Of a stretch of DNA of 25,695 bases, positions 16,451 through 24,778 are shown piece after piece. The notes under the pieces were generated by a model that searched no databases, had not been told where the DNA came from, and was given only the letters and a program-made list of their open reading frames with translations. Position 1 is the stretch's first letter, and the number at the start of each line of letters is the position of its first letter. Source of the stretch: an uncultured Bacteroidota bacterium (GTDB taxonomy: Bacteria > Bacteroidota > Bacteroidia > Chitinophagales > Saprospiraceae); contig CALGAA010000230.1 in NCBI GenBank assembly GCA_937952445.1, positions 1 through 25,695 on the forward strand. Reading direction: 5' to 3'. The position numbers were made by a program, and so were the translations under genes.

Positions 16451-17416
16451 TTAGGTATTGCTCAGTCGATAGTCTTTGTAAGTATCATAATCTTTTATGG
16501 ATCCGATATCCCGATTCAGAGCAATGCTTGCATTGAGTTCAAAGCCGAGTAAAAGGATATGACAATTGAGATTAAGCCAAACCATGAACACAATAACCGC
16601 ACCGATCGACCCGTACACCTTGTTGTAATTAGCAAAATTGTTTACATAGAATGCAAACCCCAGCGAAGTGATAATAAACATAAGTGTAGCCATGAGCGAT
16701 CCGGGTGTAAAAAATCCAGGTTTTTTACGAAATGCCGGAGCAAATTGGTAGATCACGGCGATGATCGAATAAAAAATGGCGACTGTCAGAAGGCCATTGA
16801 CGATTTGAATCAGTGGTTTCAGGTTTTGGGCATGGAATATATAGGTAAACAGATAGTCCAACAAGTAATTCGTGGCAACGATAGTGACGATCGCAGCGAT
16901 CAGCATCATGAAAATGAGAAAGGTCAGCCATATAGCTGTAAACCGGGTTTGAAAGAAATTTCTGTTTTTAAAGGTTGAATCAAATGATTTTTCAAAACCG
17001 GTAATTACCATAGTCATACCATTGGAGGCGAAATAAACCACCATCAAAAATGAAATCGAAAGCAATCCTCCTCTTGGAATCCGGCTCAAATCATTGATGG
17101 TATTCCCAATCCATGCTTCGGCGTTGGAAGGTAAAAATTCGAAGATGTAGTTGTATAACATCGTATCGAAGTTTTGAATGGGAATGTAGGGAACCAGGGT
17201 GATCAACATAATCAAAGCGGGGAAAAGGGAGATAAACAAGGTAAATGCAAGGGCATTGGCCCGCATGGAAATATTTCCATACATCATTTCAAAATACATC
17301 AGTCGGATGACTGACCATACGGGAATCCCTTCAAAACCTGGCAGAGTAGACGTTTGCGCCCAGTCACCGAGCTTTTGAACCGTTTTATTGTTCTTGATGC
17401 GTTCGGGTATATTCAC
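16451..17416 (-). CDS. YihY/BrkB-family (UPF0761) inner-membrane protein
   Basis: 321 residues with about six membrane segments: ANALAFTLFISLFPALIML, LLSISFLMVVYFASNGMTM, a long one around IWLTFLIFMMLIAAIVTIVA, VNGLLTVAIFYSIIAVIY, SLMATLMFIITSLGFAFYV and VIVFMVWLNLNCHILLLGF. Family marks are the early NALAFTLFISLFP, the central SNGMTMVITGFEKSFD, the FAPAFRKKPGFFTPGS loop and the NYNKVYGSIGAVIVFMVWL end. The family's biochemical role is unsettled; the older names 'RNase BN' and 'serum resistance BrkB' should not be taken as function. It begins 27 bases after the YbgC-like thioesterase on the same strand and is probably co-transcribed with it. Confidence 0.85.
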   Translation of the reverse strand: MNIPERIKNNKTVQKLGDWAQTSTLPGFEGIPVWSVIRLMYFEMMYGNISMRANALAFTLFISLFPALIMLITLVPYIPIQNFDTMLYNYIFEFLPSNAEAWIGNTINDLSRIPRGGLLSISFLMVVYFASNGMTMVITGFEKSFDSTFKNRNFFQTRFTAIWLTFLIFMMLIAAIVTIVATNYLLDYLFTYIFHAQNLKPLIQIVNGLLTVAIFYSIIAVIYQFAPAFRKKPGFFTPGSLMATLMFIITSLGFAFYVNNFANYNKVYGSIGAVIVFMVWLNLNCHILLLGFELNASIALNRDIGSIKDYDTYKDYRLSNT

Positions 17417-17443
17417 ATTTCCTTCTTATGCATTTTCTTGCGT

Positions 17444-17854
17444 TCAATTTTCGATCTGTTGAAGAATGAACGAGGGAGTGGGAATTCTATGATACGTATT
17501 TTTATCCAGGAAACATAATTTTACAATTCCACGGTTGAGGAATTCTCCTTCTTCGTTGAAGATTCTGCTTTCAAAAACGATTTCCTTATCCGTTAGATTT
17601 CGAATGTGGGTTTGGATTGTAATTAGATCATCGTATTTGGCGGGTCTCAGATATTTCGCTTCCATAGACATGACAGGCATCATGATCCCTTCGTCCTCCA
17701 TAGTTTTGTAATGGATTCCAAGACTTCGCATCAATTCAGTCCGACCAATCTCGTAATACCGCGCGTAGTTGCCATAGTAGACATAACCCATCTGATCGGT
17801 TTCACTATACCGGACCCGCACTTTGAATGTATTACCGTTGGATACTGTTTCCAT
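17444..17854 (-). CDS. YbgC/FcbC-type acyl-CoA thioesterase (hot-dog fold)
   Basis: 136 residues, the normal size of a single hot-dog domain of the 4-hydroxybenzoyl-CoA thioesterase type. The signature SETDQMGYVYYGNYARYYE begins at residue 17; D20 is the expected catalytic Asp and Y30 (GNY) follows. The strand LRPAKYDDLITIQT and a long FESRIFNEEGEFL segment fit the family. It would hydrolyse acyl-CoA or acyl-ACP thioesters in the cytoplasm; chain length cannot be read. It lies 24 bases after the symporter gene and 27 before the YihY-like gene. No Tol-Pal genes accompany it, so a YbgC-like envelope role is not supported by context. Confidence 0.85.
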   Translation of the reverse strand: METVSNGNTFKVRVRYSETDQMGYVYYGNYARYYEIGRTELMRSLGIHYKTMEDEGIMMPVMSMEAKYLRPAKYDDLITIQTHIRNLTDKEIVFESRIFNEEGEFLNRGIVKLCFLDKNTYHRIPTPSFILQQIEN

Positions 17855-17878
17855 GTAAACGGTTTTTTGCGATCACAT

Positions 17879-19663
17879 TTATAAAATACTGCTTCGTACT
17901 CTACGCCAAATACGAATCAACAAAAACCCAAACAATACGGTGGCGATGCCAAAAATCCCGGCATACCCAAGGTTCCCGTATATAGTGTGTCCGGTGGTAA
18001 ACAAAAGGCTATAAATAAATAATGAGCCATACAACATCGCCATAATACCTTGTGGAACGGTCCACTTGACATCTTTTACGATATCCACATTATCTGCTTT
18101 TGCATCATTGATCACCTTTTGCCATCCGGGACCCCCTGGCTGAATTTTCTGGTAGAAATTATACAGAGTTTCTTTATCATCTGGTTTGGTAACCAATGTA
18201 GCAATCAACCAAATGATGGTGGTGATTAAAACAATTATCGGAAACCTATACGCTGTGTCTATATTTTCAGGCCAATACACAAAGTTGAAAATGATCGAGA
18301 CGATACCACTGGAAAACATGGCCGCGATTTCACTCCAGGCATTGATTCTCCACCAAAACCACCGGAGTATAAAAATCAGTCCTGTTCCAGCTCCAAACGC
18401 CAGAATAAATTCAAAAATTTGGAGTGCATTGGTCATAACCAGAGCCAGTCCTGCACCCAGAATCATTAAAATCACCGTCGTAATACGACCTGCTGTGACG
18501 AGTTGCTTTTCTGTGGCATCAGGATTGAGGAAGCGGAGGTAGAAATCGTTTACAAGATAAGACGCTCCCCAATTGAGATGGGTCGATATAGTGGACATAT
18601 AAGCCGCGAGTAAGCTCGCCAGTACAATCCCCGCCATGCCTGTAGGAAGGAAAGTTAACATGGCCGGATAGGCCAGGTCGTGCCCCAATTTATCAGGGGT
18701 GATATTGGGAAAGGCAGCTTGTATGGACTGAATATCCGGAAAGACAACCAATGAACACAACGCTACGATGATCCAGGGCCAGGGTCTTAATGCATAATGC
18801 AATGCATTGAAAAAGAAGGTTGCACCGATTGCATGGTTTTCATCCTTGGAAGCCAGCATACGCTGTGCGATATAACCTCCTCCACCAGGTTCTGCGCCAG
18901 GATACCAGGAGTTCCACCACTGGACTGCAAAGGGAATGATGAACAAGGTAATCATCGTGTATCGATCAGAAAGATCGGGGAAGATATTTAATTTATCAAT
19001 GACATTGTCGTGCGTTATCAGATTTTGCAACGAGCCCACTGCAGGATGTTGAACGGAATAATAAGCCGCACCGATTGCTCCAACCATCGCCAAAAAAAAT
19101 AATAAAAAATCTGAGTATACAACCCCTTTAAATCCTCCCAGAGAACTAAAAATTACGGTAATGACCGAAGCGATACCAATAGCTTCCAGGGGACTGAGAC
19201 CCAGCATGACCCCACCTATTTTAATTGCGGCAAGGGATACTGCCGACATCGCAAGAACATTGAAGAAGAGTCCTAAAAATAAAGCCCGGAAACCCCGCAA
19301 AAATTTAGCGGGAGCTCCTGAATACCGTAATTCATAAAATTCTATGTCCGTGGTGACGTTGGACTTTCTCCATAGTTTTGCGTATACAAATACGGTCAGC
19401 ATACCGGTCAGCAAAAACACCCACCATGCCCAGTTTCCACTGACCCCGTTTTGTCTCACCATATCAGTCACTAAATTGGGCGTATCTGTTGAAAACGTAG
19501 TGGCGACCATGGATACTCCCAGCAACCACCAGGGCATATTCCGACCAGATAAAAAGTATTCAGCTGAACTTTTTCCTGATTGTCTGGACACCCATATCCC
19601 GATAAACAACGTAATAGAAAGCATGGCGACCACAATCGCCCAATCCAATGTAGATAAGGTCAT
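17879..19663 (-). CDS. Sodium:solute symporter (SSS/SLC5 family)
   Basis: 594 residues, with roughly 14 hydrophobic segments in the SLC5 pattern. The N-terminus WAIVVAMLSITLFIGIWVSR is followed by SGKSSAEYFLSGRNMPWWLLG, a very typical SSS loop, and ATTFSTDTPNLV in place of the usual ATxFS core. AAYMSTISTHLNWGASYLVN is the conserved Na+-site region. A hydrophilic stretch, DDKETLYNFYQKIQPGGPGW, precedes the last two segments and is common in the Bacteroidota sugar-type members. The substrate is unknown. The nucleotidyltransferase divergently transcribed 108 bases away suggests a sugar. It heads a probable minus-strand operon with the thioesterase and the YihY-like protein. The start MTLSTLDW is the only plausible N-terminus. 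Confidence 0.88.
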   Translation of the reverse strand: MTLSTLDWAIVVAMLSITLFIGIWVSRQSGKSSAEYFLSGRNMPWWLLGVSMVATTFSTDTPNLVTDMVRQNGVSGNWAWWVFLLTGMLTVFVYAKLWRKSNVTTDIEFYELRYSGAPAKFLRGFRALFLGLFFNVLAMSAVSLAAIKIGGVMLGLSPLEAIGIASVITVIFSSLGGFKGVVYSDFLLFFLAMVGAIGAAYYSVQHPAVGSLQNLITHDNVIDKLNIFPDLSDRYTMITLFIIPFAVQWWNSWYPGAEPGGGGYIAQRMLASKDENHAIGATFFFNALHYALRPWPWIIVALCSLVVFPDIQSIQAAFPNITPDKLGHDLAYPAMLTFLPTGMAGIVLASLLAAYMSTISTHLNWGASYLVNDFYLRFLNPDATEKQLVTAGRITTVILMILGAGLALVMTNALQIFEFILAFGAGTGLIFILRWFWWRINAWSEIAAMFSSGIVSIIFNFVYWPENIDTAYRFPIIVLITTIIWLIATLVTKPDDKETLYNFYQKIQPGGPGWQKVINDAKADNVDIVKDVKWTVPQGIMAMLYGSLFIYSLLFTTGHTIYGNLGYAGIFGIATVLFGFLLIRIWRRVRSSIL

Positions 19664-19771
19664 GTTTGAAATTTTTAATAAAATTAGAAAAGATTCGGGA
19701 ATTGAACCCTTTACTGCCCAAAATTTGATATTTTGTTTGAAATTATGGATAACTAAAATTACTGTAATACT
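19664..19771. promoter_or_regulatory. Divergent intergenic region between symporter and nucleotidyltransferase genes
   Basis: A 108-base AT-rich gap between two divergent starts must hold promoters for both directions. I see no exact TAnnTTTG here; the closest are TAATTTTA on the minus strand and a TATTTTG/TTTG cluster on the plus strand near 19729-19740. The assignment rests mainly on gene geometry. Confidence 0.4.
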
Positions 19772-20671
19772 ATGAATGATAAGATTACCCTGGTTGTACT
19801 TGCCGCAGGATTGGGAAGTCGATTTGGAGGCCTCAAGCAGATGGAACCTCTGGGACCTAACGGGGAGACCTTGCTCGACTATTCAGTCTATGATGCCTAC
19901 AAAGCTGGATTTACAAAAGTTGTCTTTGTGATCAGAGAATTTTTTGCGGACGAATTCAAGAAAAATATCGGACAACGTTTCGAATCTTACATGGATGTAG
20001 AATATGTGTTTCAGGAAGTCAATATCGAAATCCCCGGAATCGAAATCGCGGAACGAAAAAAACCGTGGGGAACAAACCATGCGGTTTTGGTCTGTAAAGA
20101 TGTGGTGCATGAACCTTTTGCAGTGATCAATTCGGATGATTACTATGGAAAAGATGGCTTCACCAAGGTTGCGAAATTTTTGAAAGAAGACGTGGCCCCA
20201 GATAAATATGCCCTGATCGGCTATATATTGAAAAATACGCTCTCCGATTCGGGTACGGTGAACCGGGGAGTTTGTCAGACCGATGAGCATGGGAACTTGA
20301 TATCCATCGAAGAAGTTCTGAAAATCCAACGGGTGAGCGACGGCCGGGTCATCCGGCAGGATAAAGGGAGCGAACTCAGCGAAGATTCGATCGTTTCGAT
20401 GAATTTCTGGGGTTTTCATCCCACGTACTTTGAGCGATTGGAATCTGACTTTCATGAATTCGTCCGGGAAAATAAAGACAACCCCACGGCCGAGTATTTT
20501 ATTCCTTTACTCATCGATGAAATGATCCGAAATGGCGAAATTACCTTGAGCGTGATTCCCTCTCATGATCATTGGTACGGTGTGACCTATGTCGAAGATG
20601 CCGATCGGGTCCGGAAAGCATTTGTGGATCTACACGAACGAGGGGTTTATCCAAAGAAGCTCGAATTATAA
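19772..20671 (+). CDS. Sugar-1-phosphate nucleotidyltransferase
   Basis: 299 residues, GT-A-like NTP-transferase fold. The nucleotide-binding signature is N-terminal (LAAGLGSRFGGLKQMEPLGP), and the lysine of KQ is the usual phosphate contact. The metal-binding Asp lies in AVINSDDYYGKDGF. The segment KKPWGTNHAVLVCKD is the purine/uracil-binding style loop. A tail ending VYPKKLEL closes the protein. It would make an NDP-sugar from a sugar 1-phosphate and NTP. The NahK-like kinase at 735-1826 produces that kind of substrate, and the symporter next door could import the sugar. Whether it uses UTP, GTP or CTP cannot be told. The stop is directly followed by the ATG of the NADH dehydrogenase, so the two are probably co-transcribed. 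Confidence 0.83.
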   Translation: MNDKITLVVLAAGLGSRFGGLKQMEPLGPNGETLLDYSVYDAYKAGFTKVVFVIREFFADEFKKNIGQRFESYMDVEYVFQEVNIEIPGIEIAERKKPWGTNHAVLVCKDVVHEPFAVINSDDYYGKDGFTKVAKFLKEDVAPDKYALIGYILKNTLSDSGTVNRGVCQTDEHGNLISIEEVLKIQRVSDGRVIRQDKGSELSEDSIVSMNFWGFHPTYFERLESDFHEFVRENKDNPTAEYFIPLLIDEMIRNGEITLSVIPSHDHWYGVTYVEDADRVRKAFVDLHERGVYPKKLEL

Positions 20672-21976
20672 ATGTCTCTGCCCAATCTCAATATACCCGA
20701 CACGAATTCGAAAAGGATAGTGATATTGGGGGCGGGATTTGCTGGTCTTAATCTGGCCAAAAAATTACGCAGGACCGACTTCCAGGTGGTGTTGATCGAT
20801 CGCCTCAATTTTCATCAGTTTCAGCCCCTTTTTTATCAGGTTGCCATGGCTGGATTGGAACCGAGTGCCATCGCTTTTCCCATTCGGAAAGTGTTTCACC
20901 ATTCACCCAATGTATTTGTGAGGAAAGCTGAAGTGCAGCAAGTTCTGGAGTCAGACAACAAAGTTATCACCAATAATGGAGAAATATCCTATGATATATT
21001 AGTGATTTGTTTGGGTGCGGAAACCAATTTTTTCGGCAACAAACAATTGGAGGAATATAGTTTTTCACTCAAATCGCTCGGTCAATCGCTTGGAATCAGA
21101 AATCAAATATTCCTGGATTTTGAGCGGTCGATGTACGAAGTGGAATATTACAACCGACAGAGTTTTGTTGATTTTGTAATCGTGGGGGGCGGTCCCACCG
21201 GAGTGGAAATGGCCGGATCACTTGTCGAATTAAAACGGTACGTGATCGCCAAGGATTATCCGGAGTTGGATCACGATGAAATCGATGTATATCTGGTCCA
21301 GTCTGGGAACCGGCTTCTTCCAGGGATGAGCGAAAAATCAAGCCGTAAAGCCGAAATTTATCTGCGGAAAATGGGTGTGAATGTCGTACTCAACGAACGC
21401 GTTACAGACTACGATGGACAATATGCCTACCTTAAAAGTGGTCGAAAAATCAAAACAAATAAACTGATATGGGCAGCAGGCGTCAAATGCCCTGTTGTGC
21501 CCGGTTTGGAAAAATTTTATGGAGAAGAAACACGCCGCCTTTCGATTGATCATCATTGCCGGGTACTCAATACCCGAAACATATTCGCCATTGGTGATAT
21601 CGCAGGAATGGTCACAGCGGAATATCCGAGGGGCCATCCGCAGGTGGCGCAGGTCGGAATTCAAATGGCCAATTACTTAGCTAAAATGCTAAAAACCCCG
21701 GCAGATGCTCAGGAAAAGTACAAACCTTTCGTCTACAAAAACAAAGGTGTACTGGCGACCATTGGACGGAATAAGGCTGTGGCAGATTTCCCCAGGTTTT
21801 CTATCGCCGGGATAGGTGCCTGGATTATCTGGTTGTGGGTCCATTTGTTTTCATTAATTGGTGTACGGAACAAATTGCTGGTCGTTCTCAATTGGATGTG
21901 GAATTATTTTACCTATGATAGTTCGTTGCGTCTGATTATCCAACAACAAAATCGAAACGATAAGGTCGGGCTTTGA
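20672..21976 (+). CDS. ndh: Type II NADH dehydrogenase (NDH-2), FAD-dependent
   Basis: 434 residues. It oxidises NADH and reduces quinone at the inner face of the membrane without pumping protons. The first dinucleotide motif is GAGFAG at residues 20-25, for FAD. NFHQFQPLFYQVAMAGLEP is the classical NDH-2 active-site stretch. The NADH motif GGGPTG is at 172-177, and IFAIGDIAG near residue 304 is the second FAD contact. The C-terminus has a hydrophobic helix (AGIGAWIIWLWVHLFSLIG) and the amphipathic tail used for membrane attachment. The length is normal. The ATG begins immediately after the TAA of the nucleotidyltransferase. The gene is convergent with the MarR regulator, with a small hairpin between them. 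Confidence 0.9.
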   Translation: MSLPNLNIPDTNSKRIVILGAGFAGLNLAKKLRRTDFQVVLIDRLNFHQFQPLFYQVAMAGLEPSAIAFPIRKVFHHSPNVFVRKAEVQQVLESDNKVITNNGEISYDILVICLGAETNFFGNKQLEEYSFSLKSLGQSLGIRNQIFLDFERSMYEVEYYNRQSFVDFVIVGGGPTGVEMAGSLVELKRYVIAKDYPELDHDEIDVYLVQSGNRLLPGMSEKSSRKAEIYLRKMGVNVVLNERVTDYDGQYAYLKSGRKIKTNKLIWAAGVKCPVVPGLEKFYGEETRRLSIDHHCRVLNTRNIFAIGDIAGMVTAEYPRGHPQVAQVGIQMANYLAKMLKTPADAQEKYKPFVYKNKGVLATIGRNKAVADFPRFSIAGIGAWIIWLWVHLFSLIGVRNKLLVVLNWMWNYFTYDSSLRLIIQQQNRNDKVGL

Positions 21977-22021
21977 AAGTGCTTAGTGGGGAGGAGCACA
22001 ATGTAGACTACGATAACTTGC

Positions 22022-22041
22022 GAAAAAGGAAATCCTTTTTC
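22022..22041. terminator. Hairpin between convergent ndh and MarR genes, possible bidirectional terminator
   Basis: GAAAAAGGA and TCCTTTTTC form a near-perfect inverted repeat around two bases. The right arm supplies a T-run in the plus direction, and the left arm does so in the minus direction. It sits 45 bases after the ndh stop and just 6 bases beyond the MarR stop. Confidence 0.5.
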
Positions 22042-22047
22042 AATAAA

Positions 22048-22506
22048 TTATTGATTACGCAATTTCCAAAGTATCTCGTTTAAGGAATCCATCTCTTCCT
22101 TCGTAAATCGGGAGAATTCCTCCGTATAAAATCGTGTAGTCAGATCGGTGAGTTCGTCCATTACAAAGGACCCTTTGTCTGTCAGTAATACATTGACCAC
22201 TCGCTTGTCTTCTTCCGACGGCATTCGTTCGATCAACTGACGGTCTTCGAGAACCCTGATCAACCTTGACGTATTAGCCATTTTATAAACCATACTCGTC
22301 TGGATTTCTTTGATGTTTATAGCTCTGTCGGTTTTCTCATGTATTATTCGAAGAATATTAAAGAGAGGCAAGTCTAAATCAAATTGCTTTAATTGATTTG
22401 TAAGCTGATCGTTTAAATATCTGGCAGTTTTGACAATGTTGTCATGGGTCTGGTGTTCATAGCTGAGATAAGGTCGGTCAGGAATGTTTTTTTGGGAATT
22501 TTTCAT
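22048..22506 (-). CDS. MarR-family transcriptional regulator
   Basis: 152 residues, the usual size of this dimeric winged-helix family. The recognition region is INIKEIQTSMVYKMANTSRL, with the wing VLEDRQLIERMPSEEDKRVVNVLLTDKG, where DKR and the following beta strand are the family hallmark. Leading and trailing helices would form the dimer interface. The ligand and targets are unknown. No efflux pump lies next to it; the neighbours are ndh (convergent) and, beyond the 268-base AT-rich region, tRNA-Arg. Self-regulation is common in the family but no operator palindrome is obvious upstream. Confidence 0.88.
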   Translation of the reverse strand: MKNSQKNIPDRPYLSYEHQTHDNIVKTARYLNDQLTNQLKQFDLDLPLFNILRIIHEKTDRAINIKEIQTSMVYKMANTSRLIRVLEDRQLIERMPSEEDKRVVNVLLTDKGSFVMDELTDLTTRFYTEEFSRFTKEEMDSLNEILWKLRNQ

Positions 22507-22774
22507 CGTAAAGTAAGTTTAAAGAGGAATCAATTCGCTGACACCGGCGTAATGATTGCATTAAAAAAATATTATAATCGATAGTAAATATAATAAATTA
22601 AATATTTATCTACAAATTTATTTTAGTGCGGAGTGGGATGAAATTTCAGGATAAAATCAAAGGAAGGTTATGAAATTAAGTTGAGAATTTTCTATATGTC
22701 CGCATATTTCATAAATTTGCGATTGATCGAGCTCTACTGCATTATCGAGATTCGCTGTACAAAATATTTTTCAT
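22507..22774. other. AT-rich intergenic region upstream of MarR gene and tRNA-Arg
   Basis: No gene is seen in this stretch. It is very AT-rich around 22561-22625. It must contain the minus-strand MarR promoter, for which I see no exact consensus, and it holds the -7 element for the tRNA at 22712-22719. Confidence 0.5.
22712..22719 (+). promoter_or_regulatory. -7 promoter element upstream of tRNA-Arg
   Basis: TAAATTTG is an exact TAnnTTTG match, 55 bases before the tRNA. A transcript starting near 22726 would need 5' trimming, as expected for a tRNA. It may read on into the Nudix gene 18 bases after the tRNA. A -33 TTG at 22681-22683 is too distant to count. Confidence 0.45.
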
Positions 22775-22846
22775 AGTCCCGTAGTTCAACGGATAGAATA
22801 GGAGTTTCCTAAACTCTAGATCCAGGTTCGATTCCTGGCGGGACTA
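22775..22846 (+). tRNA. trnR: tRNA-Arg (anticodon CCU)
   Basis: The sequence folds as a cloverleaf. The acceptor stem AGTCCCG (22775-22781) pairs perfectly with CGGGACT (22839-22845), and A at 22846 is the discriminator. T8 A9 precede the D-stem GTTC/GAAT. The anticodon stem GGAGT/ACTCT encloses the loop TTCCTAA, with anticodon CCT at 22808-22810, reading AGG. The variable region is AGAT, and the T-arm is CCAGG-TTCGATT-CCTGG. CCA is not encoded, so it would be added after transcription. The whole gene is 72 bases. Confidence 0.95.
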
Positions 22847-22864
22847 CTAATCAGAATTTACAAT

Positions 22865-23482
22865 ATGCCTTTCAGAACAAAACCAAATCCGGACGTGGAA
22901 GTTCTGAACTCCAAACGACTCATCGATTCTTTTCTAAAAATTGACCAATTTACGATCCGGCACCGAAAGTACGACGGTGATATGTCCCCGGCTCTTGACC
23001 GAATGGTCATCTCAAAACCCAATTCGATCGGGGTATTACTCCATCATGTAGACCGGGATTCCGTACTGCTCGTTGAGCAATTTCGGTATCCTGCGTGGGA
23101 GGGCGCTAACGGGTGGTTAGTCGAAATTGTGGCCGGAAATATGGACGCCGATGAAGATCCGGTGGATACTGTACGTCGCGAAGTCCTGGAAGAAACAGGT
23201 TATCGTATTCAGTCTTGCAGGCCCATTGGTCAGGGATTTTCGAGTCCCGGGATCAGTACCGAAAAGGTATATTTGTATTTTGCGGAAGTCGATGATAGTA
23301 TGCTGGTAGACCCCGGGGGAGGAATTGAGGAGGAAGGGGAAGATATCAGAATTGTGGAATGGAAAGTAACTTCCCTGGTTGAAAAACTACGATCAAATTC
23401 CATCTCCGACCTCAAAACGCAATGTGCTTTGCAATGGTTTGTGATGAACAAAGGGTTCGTGAATTCTAAACCCAAAACCTGA
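22865..23482 (+). CDS. Nudix hydrolase, ADP-ribose/nucleotide-sugar pyrophosphatase-like
   Basis: 205 residues. The Nudix box is complete at 91-113: G91, E97, R105-E106 and the E109-E110 pair in REVLEETGY, so metal binding should be intact. LVEQFRYPAWEGANGWLVEI before the box and a PSPG-like GFSSPGISTEKVYLYFAEV after it are typical of the ADP-ribose pyrophosphatase/NudK branch, which cleaves nucleoside diphosphate sugars to a nucleoside monophosphate and a sugar phosphate. The substrate could be ADP-ribose or another NDP-sugar. It starts 18 bases after tRNA-Arg and probably depends on the same or read-through transcription. Beyond it, 166 bases carry no recognised site before the LacI-type frame opens. 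Confidence 0.88.
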   Translation: MPFRTKPNPDVEVLNSKRLIDSFLKIDQFTIRHRKYDGDMSPALDRMVISKPNSIGVLLHHVDRDSVLLVEQFRYPAWEGANGWLVEIVAGNMDADEDPVDTVRREVLEETGYRIQSCRPIGQGFSSPGISTEKVYLYFAEVDDSMLVDPGGGIEEEGEDIRIVEWKVTSLVEKLRSNSISDLKTQCALQWFVMNKGFVNSKPKT

Positions 23483-23690
23483 AGTATTTGATAAATTCCG
23501 GGTGTTCGGTCTGCAATTATTTTGTAAAGTAGTATTATGTTGTAAATTGTGTACTTTTAAAATGCTGCCCATGAGCAATTTGAGACAAATTCATCATCTT
23601 AACCATGACTTTTGTCAATTGTGAAATTATTTGTGATATTCAATACCCATGAATGTCATCTGCAATCCTTTGGAACGTAAAAAACAATAT

Positions 23691-24764
23691 ATGAACCAAC
23701 CTAACAACATCAAAAAGCCGTATGGTATTAAGGAGATAGCACGAAAAGCGAATGTTTCCATTGCTACCGTTGATCGTGTGATCCACAAAAGGGGAGGAGT
23801 CGCCCTTAAAACGAAAGAAAGGATATTGGAGATCATCAAGGAATTCGATTACCAACCCAATATTCTGGCGAGTCGGTTGAGCTCGACCAAAACATATTCT
23901 CTGGCAATTCTGATTCCAAAGGTGTCAGAAAATACTGATTTCTGGGCTGCTCCTTATCAGGGTGTCCAAAAAGCACAGAATGAAATCGGTCAGTTTGGAA
24001 TTGAAATCAAAACCTATTTTTATCGCCTGAGCGTCAAATCATCCTTCACAGAACAAGCAAAATTGCTATTGGCGGATCATCCGGACGGTGTTCTTCTCGC
24101 ACCTTTGTTTATCCCGGAGGCCACCGAACTATCCCAAAAACTTGCCGAAGCGGAAATTCCTTACGTATATATCGATACCTATATTCCTCATCAAAAAAAC
24201 ATTTCCTATATCGGGCCCCACATCTACCACAGTGGTTTTGTAGCTGGCCAATTGGCCTTGTATGGAATCAGGGAAAATGGTGGCGAAATGCTGGTCGTGA
24301 ATTATACAAGCATTAGCAATGATGGTCAGCATATCAAAGAAATCGAAAGAGGGTTCGTTGATTACATCAGCAAAACCAATCCGGCTATAAAGGTCAATAC
24401 GTTAAATTACCACGGGGAAGATGGGAAAACCATGGAAACGGACCTGGCGCGGTACCTGATGGAGAACCCCAATATAGAAGGGATTTTCGTCACAAATTCT
24501 CGTGTGTTTAAAATCGCAGAAGTCCTCAAGCGAGTAAAAATGCAGGATAAAATACTCATCGGTTTTGATAATATCGATCAGAATATCCAGGGCTTGAAAG
24601 ATAACGTAATCGATTTCCTGATTTGTCACAAACCGGAAGAGCAAGGATATCGAGGAGTCATGAATCTATATCAAAGCATCTTGCTGACCAACAAGGTCGA
24701 AAAGATTCAATATATGCCGATCGATATCCTCACCAAGGAAAATTGCGATTTTTACAACAACTGA
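23691..24764 (+). CDS. LacI-family transcriptional regulator with periplasmic-binding-protein-like sensor domain
   Basis: 357 residues from the ATG at 23691. The frame also opens at 23649, but the 14 extra residues lie outside the family pattern and the HTH normally begins close to the N-terminus. The HTH is YGIKEIARKANVSIATVDRV at residues ~11-30, followed by GGVALKTKERILE and the hinge YQPNILASRLSS. TVDR in place of the usual TVSR marks a variant subgroup. The rest is a type I sugar-binding domain (YSLAILIPKVSENTDFW; FVTNSRVFKIAEVLKR; ILIGFDNIDQN). It would respond to a small sugar-like ligand. No catabolic operon is adjacent, so its targets are unknown. It converges with the lipoprotein gene. 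Confidence 0.87.
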   Translation: MNQPNNIKKPYGIKEIARKANVSIATVDRVIHKRGGVALKTKERILEIIKEFDYQPNILASRLSSTKTYSLAILIPKVSENTDFWAAPYQGVQKAQNEIGQFGIEIKTYFYRLSVKSSFTEQAKLLLADHPDGVLLAPLFIPEATELSQKLAEAEIPYVYIDTYIPHQKNISYIGPHIYHSGFVAGQLALYGIRENGGEMLVVNYTSISNDGQHIKEIERGFVDYISKTNPAIKVNTLNYHGEDGKTMETDLARYLMENPNIEGIFVTNSRVFKIAEVLKRVKMQDKILIGFDNIDQNIQGLKDNVIDFLICHKPEEQGYRGVMNLYQSILLTNKVEKIQYMPIDILTKENCDFYNN

Positions 24765-24776
24765 TCATCGCAATTT
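24740..24776. terminator. 10-bp inverted repeat across the LacI stop codon, possible bidirectional terminator
   Basis: AAATTGCGAT (24740-24749) and ATCGCAATTT (24767-24776) are perfect complements around a 17-base loop that contains the LacI stop (24762-24764). The repeat ends 2 bases before the convergent lipoprotein stop. Neither side has a long T-run, so the terminator role is plausible rather than clear. Confidence 0.45.
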
Positions 24777-24778
24777 GA

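Noticed and set aside
16451..17416. Ribonuclease BN or serum-resistance factor annotation
   Set aside because: These are legacy names for the YihY/BrkB family; the sequence is a multi-span membrane protein with no nuclease motif.
19344..19775. 143-codon plus-strand frame
   Set aside because: It is antisense to the symporter gene and crosses the divergent promoter region; no domain is seen.
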